Of a DNA stretch of 64,000 nt, positions 1 to 13,956 are shown piece after piece (within the stretch, counting starts at the first letter, position 1; the number at the start of each line of letters is the position of its first letter). Source of the DNA: Temnopleurus reevesii. Lineage: Eukaryota > Echinodermata > Echinoidea > Temnopleuroida > Temnopleuridae. The notes under the pieces were generated by a model. It was not told where the DNA came from and searched no databases. It was given only the letters and a program-made list of their open reading frames with translations. Both the position numbers and the translations under genes were made by a program. The stretch lies in contig BQKZ01000020.1 in the NCBI GenBank assembly GCA_036244855.1, positions 129,915 through 193,914 on the forward strand. The letters are read 5' to 3'.

Positions 1-2465
1 TGTCATCAATTGAAACTCTAGATTTTTAAAATGAAATCAACATTTTCCCTACATGTAGCAATTCATTTGTGACGTGTAAATCGTCTCCACAGACTTAACA
101 TGCTCACCCACGGGGTGTATAAATGACGCAAAGTCATGCTTTTGTCGTCCTTCACCCGCAGACTCTCTTACATTTTCAAACCTTTCAGGCAGGATGGGAT
201 GTCTCTACAATCCCAGATGACTTGTTGAGTTTAACCCTTATGTGAGATTCTAGCATGCATCATTTACAGTACTTATCACCATCTCCATCTTTCTCCAACT
301 AGCTCTTTCTCTCTCCTTTTCTTTCTCTTTATCCTTTATCTCTATGTCCGTTTGGCAATAACATATTTTCCCCTTTATTTCTTGTGACCATCCATATGTT
401 CTTGGGCACTGGAACAATGTGTTATATTTGACTTTGATGGTTTAATTTAAAAAAAGAAGACTCCAAAGAACAAGATATGATTCAATGTTGTAGAAAATTC
501 TTATGAAACATTTTGACTATTTGACAGTAAATTTTAGGGCCATTAGGTCAACGGACAAGATCATTTTATGTAATGTAAAATGGCTCATTCCTGAAATAAC
601 TTGTGGGCCATGCGACATTTTTACACAGGTCTAGATCTGGTGTGCAGAAAGAAGGCACGACAATCTGAGAACATTTGGGGGCCATCTTGAATGTTAATGG
701 TTATGGAGGCATTTAGACATAGTGGTAATACACACTCGATTTGAAGTGATATAATAAGCAGGAAATCATAATGTGACAAGTTTGTTTTCATTTACTAAAG
801 GCATAATGAAAATTAATGTTTAGTGATAAGTCAAGTATTCATTTAGTTTTTCATTCCATGTGTGCTCACTCATTATATTATGTTTGTCATATTGACACAC
901 AAGCTAGATAGTTATTGAAGAACATTACTGCCAAGTTTTCTGACATGACACACCCCAATAATGAACTGTGCTTCTTTTAAAATGGCCGAGACATAAGCTT
1001 TTTGTAGCACTGTGTTTTCTTGGAAATATTTTAATTGGATTTCCATTTCCAGTGAACAAGGCTTTCGCAAAGTGAAAAAAATGGACATGTTGAGACAGTG
1101 ACCATGTTGAAAATGATCTGTTGAGTAGCGTAAAAGCATAATATCGACATGAGCGATAGAATGAACCACCTTTTGGCTCTCAGCAGACGGTAGGATCTAT
1201 CCGTATCCCTCAGGAGTTGTTTGTAACCAGCTACATCCCAAGCTATACACTCATCAGCATATTTGGATGATCAGTCTTCTTCAAGTATTCATAAACCATT
1301 TAGCATCTCTGACGTCTCAAGTGTTTTTAACACCCCGTCTCTGATACGTGCTTCTTAACGTAAGAAAAAAAAGAAGAAAAACAAGTATAGAATCTTTCGT
1401 CATATTCTAAGTTTTGATAGGAAATTAAGAATTACCTCACCTATGTATGATTTAATTTGATAATGCTCACTGCTTGGACTTCATCGGTGCTTGAGACAGA
1501 CGTGATAGACCTTAATTATCTTATTTTTCATTGCCCGATTTACGTCATAGATATCTTGATCTTTTGTACACACTCTCTCTGATTGTTTTAATCACCATAG
1601 ACACAGATGTGTTTCTGGGTGTTTTGATGCCTAATGATAAATCCAGTGAAATCCTTCTCAATAAACACAAACATATTTATCACTCTTTTTCTTTAGATTG
1701 TTGAGGATTGATTGAGGATGTACATACAATGCTATTTGCTTAAAGGTTTTAAATCTAATGTGCATACTCATCTGCATCTAATTTTGTTAAATTTTATGAC
1801 ATTAGCTTCAAGAAAACCTAAAAATGTAGAGTACTATAAATTTGCATATACATGATGGCCTAATAATCCTGCATGTAAACTGTCTTAGCATAAATTAATT
1901 GGAAATTATGTTCAATGGGAATGGTCGGCAAAAGAAAAGTGACAGAATTCAATAGAAAACAACCCAAAGTTTAAAAGATTCCTAACACATTTAATTAATT
2001 TATTTAGCTCTCTTTAAAGTAAAGAGACCTTTTCTAGCTAAAGCAAAAACATGGTTGTGTAAACTATGAATCATCCTATCTTTAGATTTGTATAGACCTG
2101 GACTGACAATAGTTTTGTTTATTTGTCTTTCAATTCTGTAGATTATGTCATTAACCATGTTTTGAAAAGCTATGTGTACATGTGTAAGCCTCATGGTCAG
2201 TAGAAGCTTGGGGAATCATTTTGGTGTAGTGGTTCTGACTCTTATCTCTTTAACCAGACAATCAAAGGTTGAATCCCAACCATTGTCTTAATTCCCTTCA
2301 GCAAGAAATTCATTCACATTGTGCTGCATTTAATCCAGGTGAGGTGTTAGAAGGAATATCTTGAAATGCAGCACACTGCTTACAGCTGCATTGCTAAAGC
2401 CAGGTTAATCATGTTGCATTGTAGAGCGCTTGGAGACTTTAGTGTAAAGCATTATATAAAGCCCC

Positions 2466-2583
2466 GGTCACATAAGACCCCGGAAGCAACACGATTCACC
2501 CCGACTCGTTGTTCTGAGGCAGTTAACTGTGAATTAACAAAGAGTCGGGGTGAATCGTGTTGCTTCCGGGGTCCTATGTGACC
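2466..2583. mobile_element. Foldback element, 42-bp inverted arms
   Basis: The arms at 2466-2507 and 2542-2583 are inverted complements over 42 bp with one mismatch, separated by a 34-bp loop. The outer ends read GGTCACATA and TATGTGACC. No coding capacity is visible. A shorter relative with the same ends and the same inner AACAAAGAGTCG string lies at about 34099-34177, so this is a dispersed non-autonomous family. Confidence 0.75.
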
Positions 2584-4742
2584 AGGGATTATGAATGTAA
2601 TATAGTTATTATTATTAATCTCTGGTGCCAAGCAAAGTGAAATGGATAAATCATATTTTCCCCTTTTACCTGTGAACTAAATTTAAGTTTAAATGGTTTG
2701 GAATCATTTGAAATATGCATTAATCAACAGCTAGGCCAAAAGATTGCTCACTTATTTGTGGGGCATGGTATGAAATATGTGTGCATTGCAATCCTAAAAA
2801 AAAACTCTCCCCTCTATCTAACAATTGACCCACATCAGCAAACCTTGATCACAATAATTCAGCAGTTGTGATGAATTCATGTATGAATTAAGTTGCTACT
2901 TCTGAGTGACCTTTTGATTGGAGAGTCAACATTTTTAGTAGATACGTTCCTAGATTCTATCAAAACACAGCATACCTGTCATTATGGTAAAATATTCACA
3001 GAATTGGGCAACACAATATTGACATCAGATTCACAATTGAATTATGTCCCGAATTGAATATAGCCAGAAGTTTTTGTTTGGAGTGACCATAGATATACTA
3101 CAATTTGTTTGTGTGGAGTGACTCACTCTCTCAAGTAGAGGAAATACTATGTAGTACGTGATGGGTTAAAGCATACCATTCTCTTCCTCAGTTCATCAGT
3201 GCTTTTGGTTAATTTGTGTTTGAATAGAGGAGGATATTTGATGTGTTTGAAATGCGAGCACAGCCTCCTTTATTTGAGGTATCACTTGATGAGTAAGTAA
3301 CAGACTGCTGCTAAGAGTTCAAATTAGGGACACCCCTTGTAATGATGAAGAAAAAGAGTGAGTAGCTCATAGAAAGGAATGAGTCGAGGATGAACATCTC
3401 ACATTACAAGCAGCAGGATACAGACTTGCTCTATTTTCAGGTTTCCGAAATGGGGTAGGATTAGAAAAAAAAAAGGAAAATAGGGAAAAGGGAAGAGAAA
3501 TTGTGAGATGGAGAGATAGAAGTAGAGAGTGAGATGGTAACACATCCCCCCTGGCCGTGTTCTTTGAGAGATAAACACGCTAGTTACGGAGTGCAGCAGC
3601 TCACTCTGTTGAAGTGATTATAGTGAGACGCAGCTTGCCATCCAACCTCATCTGGCTGCACGCAGCTCTCTAAAGATTTTTTTTTCTTGTTTGCAAATGG
3701 AGAAAATTCCAAGTTTGTATGTTAATGTGAAGCCATATAAGTGGGATTTGATAGAGAAAAAGCTGTTGTTATGTGGACTGGATGGGCTTAGTTGGTGGAC
3801 GTGGATGCGACGTAGCAACGCATGTGTGGGATAGAGGAAACGAGTGGGATGCTGCCTCCATTATTCCTTTGGATGTATCTTAGGAAGGTTTTTTACACCG
3901 GCCTTAATTATTTGTTACAGAGGTCACTCTCGCAAAAACAGCGGAACACCGTCAAAAGAAGCGCAGTCGAGAGTGAGAGAACAGAGCCTCTCAGATTTCA
4001 CCAAACTCTGGTGGTTGGATGGAGAGATATTAACTCTTGTGTTTGCATGTAGTTTAACTTGTCAATGAGCTTTCAGTGCCTTTATTCTCCAGTGCTCCTC
4101 AGAAATTTTCCAAGCTACATCTTGGTATGGGGATGTGGTTCTCCTCCCTTCTCCCTAGATGACACTGTTGCTTAGCGATTGAGATGCTAATGCTCGTGCT
4201 GTGCTAGTACCATCATAGCTCTCGGTAGGAATGGCAAGTGATTTGGCATTTGACCTCACTTTTTACGAGAGGCGACGTGAACACAGGTCACCATCGTTAC
4301 CTGTGATACGCAGTGACTTGAAGGTGGAAGCATGTCTTATGCGAAAGTACTCCAGGGGTGTAAGTACCACTCTTAATCATCCCATTGTGTGGGGATTCGG
4401 GTAAACAATGTGTCATGCCCCTCTTCCCATTTACCCATGTCTCTGATTTGAGTATATAAGGTGGATGTTCAATTATTGGATTCCTTTATCTTCTGTTAAT
4501 TGTAATTTTAAAATACACTTTTTTTCTTTTTATATAATTTTATATTTTTTTGTATGCCCTTGGTGTCTATTAATAATATGGTTTGTTGGAAAGATACTTA
4601 AGAATGGAACATCTAAGAGTTGTTTTTTTTTCAAACTAACATTTATCTCTGAATAAAAATGTATTTTTAAAAGGAGATAAACTTCAGGGCTAAGCATGCC
4701 TCCTGTATGGGACATAATATAATTTTCACAATGTAATGCCCT

Positions 4743-4783
4743 CCGCCCCCCCCCCCCCCCACAAAAANNNNNNNNNNNNNNNN

Positions 4784-4814
<31 letters not shown>

Positions 4815-4815
4815 A
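4743..4815. repeat. Poly-C/poly-A tract interrupted by a 16-base gap
   Basis: A C run, a short A run, 16 Ns (4768-4783), another C run and another A run follow one another. The gap is probably a sequencing failure in the homopolymer. Apparent Gly-rich reading through the other strand is an artefact of the run. Confidence 0.85.
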
Positions 4816-5731
4816 ATGCTGATGTAGCATGATATTCAAATTGAAAATAGTTCATTATTGCCTTGATGATCAGAAGTGTGCAAATCCCCAATATGTTTAT
4901 GTAAGTCATTTGTGTATCTAAAGTCTTCCAATCTTGCAAAACTAATGTCCCAGTGTAATTTGTAGTTATATTTATTAAAAAAAATTAAAATAGAAACTCC
5001 CATCACAAGCACTTCAGTTATTTGTCTTTATACGCATATATGCTGTAAGGAATGGATATTGTAATGAAACTATCGAGCTTGCTTTCAATGTCATCAATGG
5101 GCTGTATAGCAAAATATTTTGATCTTTTCTTAAACTGCATATCATTACATGAATACCTTTCTCCTAGGGCAATCATCCACTTATCGTATATATGGCCGTT
5201 TTCCTCTCTATACAGCTCACTTGCCCTGTCCCAAAGGCCCAGCTGTTTCCTATGAATGCTTACATCACACGCTTGCATTGCAGATCTAATTACAGCACTG
5301 ATAACTGTCAGATAGTTGAGCAATTAAATACCGCTTAGCATGCAGACCCTCCCAGCCTGGAAATACTCTTTGGGTTCATGCAGGCAAAGGACACACACCT
5401 ATATTAAAAGAGAAGTGATTTGGGAATGGAAGCCACAGTCGGTTTCTAAATTAAGCTTCAGTGGTTTATTTATTAGTATTTGTTTGGATTTAGTATTTGT
5501 TTGGATTAGGTATTGATGTTTTATTTGCTAATTTGGAAATGATATATTTGCTTTTTCTAGTATTCCCTACAGAGTACATGCAGTTATTCGTTGAGGGGTT
5601 TCCCCCACAACTTTATTTGCAGAGGAGGTGCTTTTTTAAAGGTTAAATGTGTATTACACTTTCTGAATTAAAAGTGAATGGATTACTTGTGTTTTTTTAA
5701 TCATTTCATCTAGACAATATCAGAATATATC

Positions 5732-5780
5732 GACACACACATACACACACACACAACACCCCTCCCCCACACACACATAT
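5732..5780. repeat. CA microsatellite
   Basis: Imperfect CA/ACAC repeats followed by a C-rich patch and more CACA units. Confidence 0.9.
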
Positions 5781-8044
5781 CAAAGACAGAACAAAAAAAG
5801 AGAAGGGAGAGAGAGATTGGAAGGGTGGAGAGAGCAAAAATAAGAACAGGAACATTAACAAAATATATGTAATGGAATATGCAATTTATAAGAGATAGAA
5901 AATTACACTGGGTTGAATGGATATTTAAAAGAGAGAAGAACATATTCATCCAAAGTGAGATAAGAAATAGAAGTTAGCGATACAGAGTGTGGGATTACTG
6001 GTGACATTTAAAAAAGGATAAGATAAGAAAGGAAATGTTATGATTGGTTAGATGAAGATAATGAAATACGAGTATAATCAATGAAAATTTATTGAGAATT
6101 TGAATATTGAAGATGGAGAGAAAGATGTATATAATAAAAGGGGGAGATTTGTGCATGTAAAGTCATAAGTACCAAAGAAGAGAGAAAACAGAAGCAGGAA
6201 AATAAGAATAACAACAAAAAAGCGTGGGGAGAAGAACATAAAGGGGGAAAAAGTAGGAGAAGAGCACTATAGAAAGACATTATGAGAGACTTGATACAGC
6301 AAAACAGGAAGAGAAAAAGTCATCAAAGATGTGCATTCTATGCCGAAAACAAACATCTTTGCTTGTTAAAAATCTCAAGGTTCTCATTACGACATTCTCT
6401 TATCTCTTTCCCCACAGATGGTTCATTTACCAGCCAAACCAAACTCACCATTACTCTTCATAGGTCTATAACTAATGCCATTAACTCAGCTCTAGTCACG
6501 TACATATCCATATCAGTCCCCAAGATAGATTCATCACCATATCATTCTTTTATCTCAATGACCAGACGGTTATCCCGACATGAAGCAAGACAAAAAATTC
6601 TTGATCAAAGACCGTAACTTGTGCCATTTCTCATTAGACTTCATGCTGTGGGCAAAGGTAATCCTCTAAATTGTTTGATACTGCTCAGGCTTGTGTCTAT
6701 TTTTACTCCCTTTCCAATTAGAGGCACATGCGTAGATGTCCAATTTAGTGTGAAACTAACTTTATATAAGCTCAAGACTTGTTTGTTAAGAATTTGCTAC
6801 AATGTTCATGTCAAAGCCTATATTATGTTCTACCTTTAAAACTGCCCTGGAACCAAACAAGTAGGATCAATGTAACGTATAATATAGATACTTTCATGTA
6901 GTTTCCCAGAACGTTCGATAATTGTAGAAATGTTGATTGAAAAAATTAATGTTGACATCATTTGGTATATATTGACATATATGTTTCTAGTTTGTTGCCT
7001 AAATTCTTCAATATGATGTATCATTTTGATCTCGGCTCAAAAAGTGCAAGCTCACCCATTAGATCAAAGCCTTAGTTATCTATAGTAGATGTGTAAATAC
7101 TTTCAACGATTCATATTGAAAATATGCATGTGTTGTTGAATGTGTTTCATAAGTATTTGTTATTGAATGTGTCTTTATGTGAAAAGTAATTACTTGACAA
7201 GCATCATTGAAGGAAATTGTGAAGATTCACAATAATGTAAACTCGATGGATTGAAAACAACATTTAATTCTACATCAACTAACATATGATTTAGTGACTA
7301 GCATGGATGTGTCTTTATACACATTTTCACACTATAAATAAATTAATAGAATTAGAATTTTTAGTGCCTGTACATCAGCAGTAGATAGGAAATCACTTGG
7401 TACTGTTGATAAACAATTTACAATAAGTACTACAAAGTTTGATTTTGGGTAACTGCTTGTAACAGTTTTTCAAAAATAGATACTAATGTAATTTCTAGCT
7501 TTGTGCTCAAGCTCTGTCATGCAAAGTATACAAACGGACAGCCCGAGGAAAATTTAACAATATGCTTTTGATGTAATCATGTAGAAGAGATAGAGTTACA
7601 TGAGCGAAAGTAGATATCTCACCATAAGTGATCTCTCAAACCAATGTCCCCCTCATAATCCTTCTGAACACTGTTGAGCCAAGCACATCAATGTACAAGT
7701 GTCCCTCTGTACTTTAGATGCACAGGCATACACACTTGACATTATGCTACCCAGTCAACCGCATCTCTTATGGAATTCTGCCGTACTTTGTGCCCATTTT
7801 CTTTGATCAGTGTGCTCTGAATTATCCGCATAAAGGAGATTGGAAATGGATTAGAGCATCAACATAGCAGTTTGTATCAACCGAAAATCAAGATGCACGC
7901 TTGTGTAATGTAGATGTGTTGAAATGGATTCAAATTCATCTCGCTCTTTTTCCGAATGTGTTTTAACCTTATCTTTTCCGCTATTTGTCCATCAATACTA
8001 TTTCTTCTTACTATCTCCAATGCTGTTTAATCCCACCATATTCC

Positions 8045-8660
8045 ATTGAACTCCTAGGGTCTTGTTTAACCACAGCATTCTCCCAAGAACTCCAAATAAT
8101 GGATTTTTACCCTATTATCCCTCTGGATTTCAACCTTGGGTCTTGTTTGAAATCAGCCTTATCCACCACCCATCCATGAATTATAACCGCACCCGATCTA
8201 CATTGCTTTTAAGTTTTTGTTTGACCACACCCAATCAAGATTGTTTAGCCCCACCCTTTTTTCACAGTACCAATATGAGTACTGTTTGACCCCAACCCAT
8301 TTTCATTTATTAGGGTTTTGCTTCTCACCATCTTTCTTGACCACACCTCTAATGATATTTGATCCACTATGATCTTCTGCACTTAATTTGTGGGAACTTT
8401 CTTCACCCCAAATCATCCCAAAGTACTCTAAATAATGAAAATACACCCAATGGTGATCTGTACTTAAAGCGATTATATGAAATCAAACTCTGCTGCAATT
8501 CAGGGATTTGTTTGGACCATCCTCTTTTCCTGCACTGGGAGGATATATTATTCGACCCCAACCTACCCTCCACTCATATTGTCAGCAGGATGCGGTTTTT
8601 GTATCCCCTCCCTGCTCTTCTTAGCCTCCAGGGGTGTTGTTTGACTTGTTGAGGCTGATG
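8045..8660. repeat. Degenerate tandem repeat
   Basis: A weak string of the type GTNTTGTTTGACCCCACCC recurs about every 40-70 bp (for example near 8058, 8129, 8218, 8240, 8284, 8508 and 8635). The copies are strongly diverged. There is no coding interpretation. Confidence 0.4.
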
Positions 8661-11444
8661 TTGCCAAAGATGTTTGCAGAATTTGCTTCCCAGGCCTCTC
8701 TTACCATCCACTGCCAGACTCAAAGAGTACTTCAAAGAAAGACAAGAGGCAGGACCCAAAAAGGTAGAAGTGCATTGCCATGTAAACCTCACAGTCCCAC
8801 ATAAAGGCACGTTTCTATTTATTGTCCTGATTACGAGTCTATCATGTGAAAGTAGTACATAGGGTAGGAGAATGTAGTTTTCATTGAGAAGACATAACTG
8901 GCATCATTGCTTAGGTTGACAATGATTGATGTCTCATTTTCTTGGAGTGTTTGCCAATTTTATCTATTTCCTAATACCTCATATCTTACACATTCAATGT
9001 AGTTGATGATTTAGATTGAGCCAGAAATGCGGATTGATGGAGATATTGCTTTGAGAGCTCACGTCTGAAGAAGTTTGTATCGGTGCATGTTGGGTATTGT
9101 GTGTTAGAGGCCCCTGGAGACGAGACATGTGTGTAATGGGCATGTTATTACAAGATGATGCTGGTAATACAGGAACCGTGGTTGCCATGGTAATCCGGAA
9201 GAAACTTACCTGGATGGGTTAGGGCAAGTTCATACCTGAGATGAATAGGAGTGAAGGTCGCATTTTAAGAGCAGTTTCTATGCATTTTGTAGAGTATGGA
9301 GAATTTATAATCCATATTATGGCGTAAAGAATGCTAGATTCATTTTGAAATGAAGCCAGCAATTTAGAATAGAAGTAAATGTAATGCGTCCATTGACATG
9401 CGTTTCAAGCATTAATGAAAGTATTGCAAAATGTGTTGCTGATCATTACATGGCTATCACAAATATATACACTTTTTGAATGTGTAAATTATTATTTTTT
9501 TCATTCATGATGATCTGATGTTCTGTTTAAGAATGAATATTTGTGAAGATAACAGCTTATCACCTAATTACTAGCTTTTGCATGCCTATTTTAGCACCAG
9601 GATGCTTTGATAGTGAAATTATGGGGGAAGAAATAGGAAGAGAAAAAAAATGTTAGAATTTAAACCCAAACAAGGAGTACAGTTGAACATTGATTGATAG
9701 ACTGAATATAATCAGATGTTAAATTCTCTTGTGTAGATCGATCACTGTTGTAAAATGAGATGGTATCCATATTTTCTTTGTATCATATCACCAAAAGTGT
9801 TGATTTGAAAGAGCAGGCTTTCCAGAATCTCATCTATATAAATTGCTTGTTGTCCTTTTTCTTCTCTGTAGGCATTTTGAATATATTAGATTCCTTAATC
9901 ATCAAATTCAGTTTACACGATTCAAACTACTTTTATGTTTTTATACCAATAAAGGTAAAGCGCTTGCCTTTGTCATAGACATTATATAGCTTAGTATTTT
10001 CTTTTCTAGGAAAATATTTCATAATTTGTGAAATATTCCTTAGACATAGGAAATCTTAGCACTGCTGGCGAATAAAATATCAGCCTTACATCGTAGAAAT
10101 GTTACCAAAGTGTTAGACTCTGCACGCACCTCCCCGTCCTCTGCCTGCTTCCATTATGTGGGTATTTCCGGCGTGCCTATAAGCCAGTATCGATTGATAA
10201 AGCTGATGATGATCCTTCGTAGCAGGAATGGTGTGCTAGTCAGTTCCCAAGCCGTCAGCAGAACAGATCAATGAACCTCCCTCCGTACAATGTCCCAGGG
10301 TTCTTACAAGGCTCATACCAAAGCTCCTACATTCTCCCGATTTGATATTTAGAGAGCAAGGCAAACCTTACAGCAACTTTAGGATTTGTTAGATTTGATA
10401 CGCCCATGGATAAAAGCAAACACCTGGTGGATAAAAGAAAACATGCGCATATATATACATTTATATGCATCATGAATTTGATATTGGAGGAGTGACAAGC
10501 TTGTTACCTTAATTGTCTGGATGTGTTCTTTTAGTAGTCTTTATACACTTGTCTTCATTATAAATGCTTAAAAGGAACGGAATAGATTAAAAGAAGGTAG
10601 ATTGAATTGAAAAAAGTGATAGATGTGGGAGGAAAGTGGGGGAAAAGAAAGAGAGAGAGACAGGGGATGTGTGAGTGGGAGGACACGGAATGTATGTCCA
10701 ATTATATTACCATACACATTAAACATACAGTTGTACAGAGAAAATGTGATGGGAATTAAGGAATACATGTTGTATAGTAAAATTGGATAAGTTGATAGGG
10801 TGAATGGTTAAATAGATTTATAGAGAGATAAAAAGAGACCTGATACAAAACACGGATACTAAGAGATAAATGCAGTGTTGTCATTGCGAGAAAATTGGAT
10901 CTCAGATGAACATTTTACGAGCAATCTAGATTTAACAGAACTAGATTCCTTTTCTCTCGTAGCCAAGCATGACCAATACATCTCTTTTGCCATGTAGGAT
11001 CAATAAAACCAGCTGCAATACCCAGTTCTCGGTCTCTCAACAAATTGATTTGATGGCCACCGTGTGGGATTTGGCGTGTATCTAGATACGATTTTCGATC
11101 CTCTATGGCCAAAGTGTATAACTTTCCAAGTTCTAGAAGGTCTTTAGCTCATTTCATTTCATGGAAAGTTAGCAACCTTCTGACTTTCACTGGTTTTACC
11201 TACATGAGCGATAGCAGTGTGCAGTCCATTTCTGTTCTGTGTTTATTCATGAGCCTATAGTTTCCTCTCTTGCACTTTTTGAGATCGGGCAAGACATCAA
11301 TGAAATAGAGAAATGCAAGAACAGAATAGAGATAGAGAAAGAACAAGGTAGGAAGAGAGAAAGGGAAGTAAAAAAAGGACAGGATGAAAGGAAGGATGGA
11401 TTAGAGAGAATAAAAGAGTTGCATGTGCCAAACGCAAGAGAGGA

Positions 11445-11448
<4 letters not shown>

Positions 11449-11477
<29 letters not shown>

Positions 11478-11592
11478 TATTAAGGGAGAGAGAGGTTGAT
11501 TGGTGAAAATTTAGGTAGACAGATAGATAGATAGAGAGATAGATAGATATATAGATAGATAGATAGATAGATAGATGGATAGATAGACAGAT
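11449..11592. repeat. GA and GATA microsatellites
   Basis: A (GA)n run at about 11449-11477 is followed by (GATA)n at about 11516-11592. A second (GATA)n block lies at about 11759-11786. Between them a diverged copy of the purine-rich flank recurs, including a shared string around GGTTGCATGTGCCAAA. Confidence 0.9.
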
Positions 11593-13914
11593 ATAGTAGA
11601 TTTAAATGAAAAAGGCAATGGAAGATAAAGAGGAATAGAAAATGAGAGGGTGAAAGGAAGGGTGAATTAGAGATAATAGAGAGGGTTGCATGTGCCAAAA
11701 GCAGAAGAGGAAGAGAAAAAGAGAAAGAGGGAGAGAGGTGACTAGATAGGGAGAGAAATAGATAGATAGATAGATAGATAGATAGAAAGATAAAGTAGAC
11801 GGGGAAAGGAAAAGGGAATGAAAAAAGCAGTGAAAAAGAGGAGCTCAAGAAGCAAGAGGGAGACAGATATGAGTATATTGATATTGATATCTATTTGAAA
11901 GATAAACAAATCAATATATCAATAGATGAGTTAATAATAGAATGAAAGGAGAATTTGGAAGAAAATGGGCTTGGCATGCAGCTTGTTGCAAAGTCCATTG
12001 AAGAAATGAATTATCAAAAGAATAAAAACAAACAGGATGTGCATTGCTAAATTATATGTGTCAGACATCCTTTTTATATTGAATCCAAGTTTCTCATGTG
12101 GATATCAAGTTTAAAATTCTCTACAATCACTTTGCTCTATATTTGGACAAAATCCATATTTGAAATTGCTTCAATGAAATTTCATACTATTACAGAAGCC
12201 TATTTTGATTTTCTCAATATTCTGCAATCCTTACAATAAAAAAAATCCTTTAGAATTTGTTCTTTTGAAACGTGTAACCAAAGTCTGTTAATGTTGTCAT
12301 GTTAGCCTCTCATGTTGCCCGCAATCTACCCTCTTCCCCAGCAATGTAATTTGATACTCAGAGACAAGGTATTTGATTTGTATGCGTGAAGCCCAGCGAT
12401 AATCAAGCGCCTTTGGAATATTTGCCATATTTTTTAATGTAAAGTGGAGGATTGAGTAGGAAAGTACAGATCCATAGCGGAGATTTATGACCGTCAGTAA
12501 ACCCCACAATGGAAGCAAAGAGGTGAACTAAAAACAAGGCTGTCGGAATATCTCTTTCTTGTATGCCCATGAAATATTTGCTGTGTATTGTCAGGCAACG
12601 TGTACTTCACTTGCATAGAATATCGCATGCCTCCCATTTACGTATCTAATAAACATAAATTATGAAGTGTACAGTTACAAATCAAATTAATTATCTGTGT
12701 GTAATAGAAATGTGGAAAAAGGGATCCATACTACCATAATTTTCACAGTCATTTATCGACAATTAGTTTTACGAGGTCATTTCCATGTATCTCAAATTGG
12801 GAGGTTAGGCATTGTAGTAAATTTGCTGAACAGGTTGTAAAGGCCTACGCATATAGTGTGCAGTTTAGACATATGTATGCATTTAGTTCAGTTGAATTCA
12901 GATGAAGGCAGCTTGATAAAATCAGGTTTCTGAGCAGCACATGTAATCACAGAAGTAACATGTGTCCTCGCCGTTTAAGATCCAATCGTACATGTCTGAT
13001 GTTGTGAGCTTAACGCCCCTAGGGTAGAAGATGCTCTTATCCCGTTACACTTTCACAAGAGGGGAGCAGAGCTTTACAAACTCAACTTGCCAATGGCAAG
13101 AGGGATGATTAAGTTCTTGTTATGTGAGTTTCCTTACCTGCATGTTTAAGATGTGAAGGATTATACTCTTCAATCAAGACCCATATAAGGGATATTAATC
13201 ACATTGTGCTAACACTGATATGAGCATACTGGACTACATCAATACATTATTGAATGTTTTCAGCATCTAGGCATCTTAATCGCTACCATTATCAGACTTT
13301 TAATATAATTTTCAACCTTACCCTTTCTTTGCTCCCTCAAAATCATGTTATAGCTTTTTCCTTGGTGTGACCTATGTTGCAAAATCAATTTGGTTAAAAT
13401 CAATTTAAGTTTTTTTTTACTGCATTGTTCTATGCTTATGTCATTCTGAGTTGTTGGTAGGTCACAAGATTGAATTGTAACATTTGTGACTATTATGTGT
13501 GCTTAGCTGAATATTTATTTATCAATGTCTATTACGATTCTAACGTTTCACTGTGGTAGTGATATTTGGCTTAGTATTAATACGCTCTCCCATCCCATTC
13601 AAACTTATCCATTATTTAACCAATGTTTGACCAGTAAATACCCATAGAATACAAGTCTGGTATGGCACTTGGACTGTTTCCCTGTCAATTTTTATTACCT
13701 AATACAGCAAAGAAAAATTATTCACCAAATAAGCATGAATGGGCATCAGTCTTCTTGTATTTCCATGATCCAATGCTTTTTTTAGCGTGGTATTACATTT
13801 GTATTGTATTGTATTACATTTTCTTCTATTTCATATCAATATCCGGTGACATTCTCATTCATATGATGAATTAATAATGTATTTCCTTTCTTTTTCTGTT
13901 CTTTTATCTTCCAG

Positions 13915-13956
13915 TCGCTGGAGAGCACCCGGCGTATGCTGCAACTCGCAGAAGAG
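13915..13956 (+). CDS. SNAP25: SNAP-25 exon 3 (Qb SNARE helix, N-terminal part)
   Basis: This 42-nt phase 0-0 exon encodes SLESTRRMLQLAEE. It differs from my recollection of human SNAP-25 residues 25-38 only at one position (Ala for Val). It follows a strong pyrimidine tract ending in TTCCAG and is followed by GTAATA. SNAP-25 is a plasma-membrane Q-SNARE that supplies two helices to the syntaxin/synaptobrevin bundle driving regulated exocytosis; this exon gives early turns of the first (Qb) helix. The preceding exon with the start codon is outside the window or unrecognised, so the gene is partial at its 5' end. Recognition rests on sequence identity plus the conserved exon length and phase. 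Confidence 0.95.

Larger units (their letters stand above)
1..13914 (+). other. Upstream intron of SNAP-25, no exon recognised
   Basis: This stretch precedes the first recognisable SNAP-25 exon, which begins in phase 0. An upstream exon with the start codon and about 24 residues must therefore exist, and I could not find it here. The sequence is AT-rich, stop-dense in all frames and broken by microsatellites, a foldback element near 2.5 kb, a poly-C gap near 4.75 kb and a degenerate repeat at 8.0-8.7 kb. Some patches are less AT-rich and more complex (about 3540-3680, 4130-4330, 10110-10340, 12300-12540) and could be regulatory; that is only inference. Confidence 0.6.

Noticed and set aside
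10915..11112. Complex-looking minus-strand peptide of 65 residues
   Set aside because: It has an unusually balanced composition, but I cannot match it to a family and see no splice context.
1..13914. Search for the SNAP-25 start-codon exon
   Set aside because: No stretch encoding an N-terminal SNAP-25-like peptide with a phase-0 donor was found; it is probably upstream of the window.
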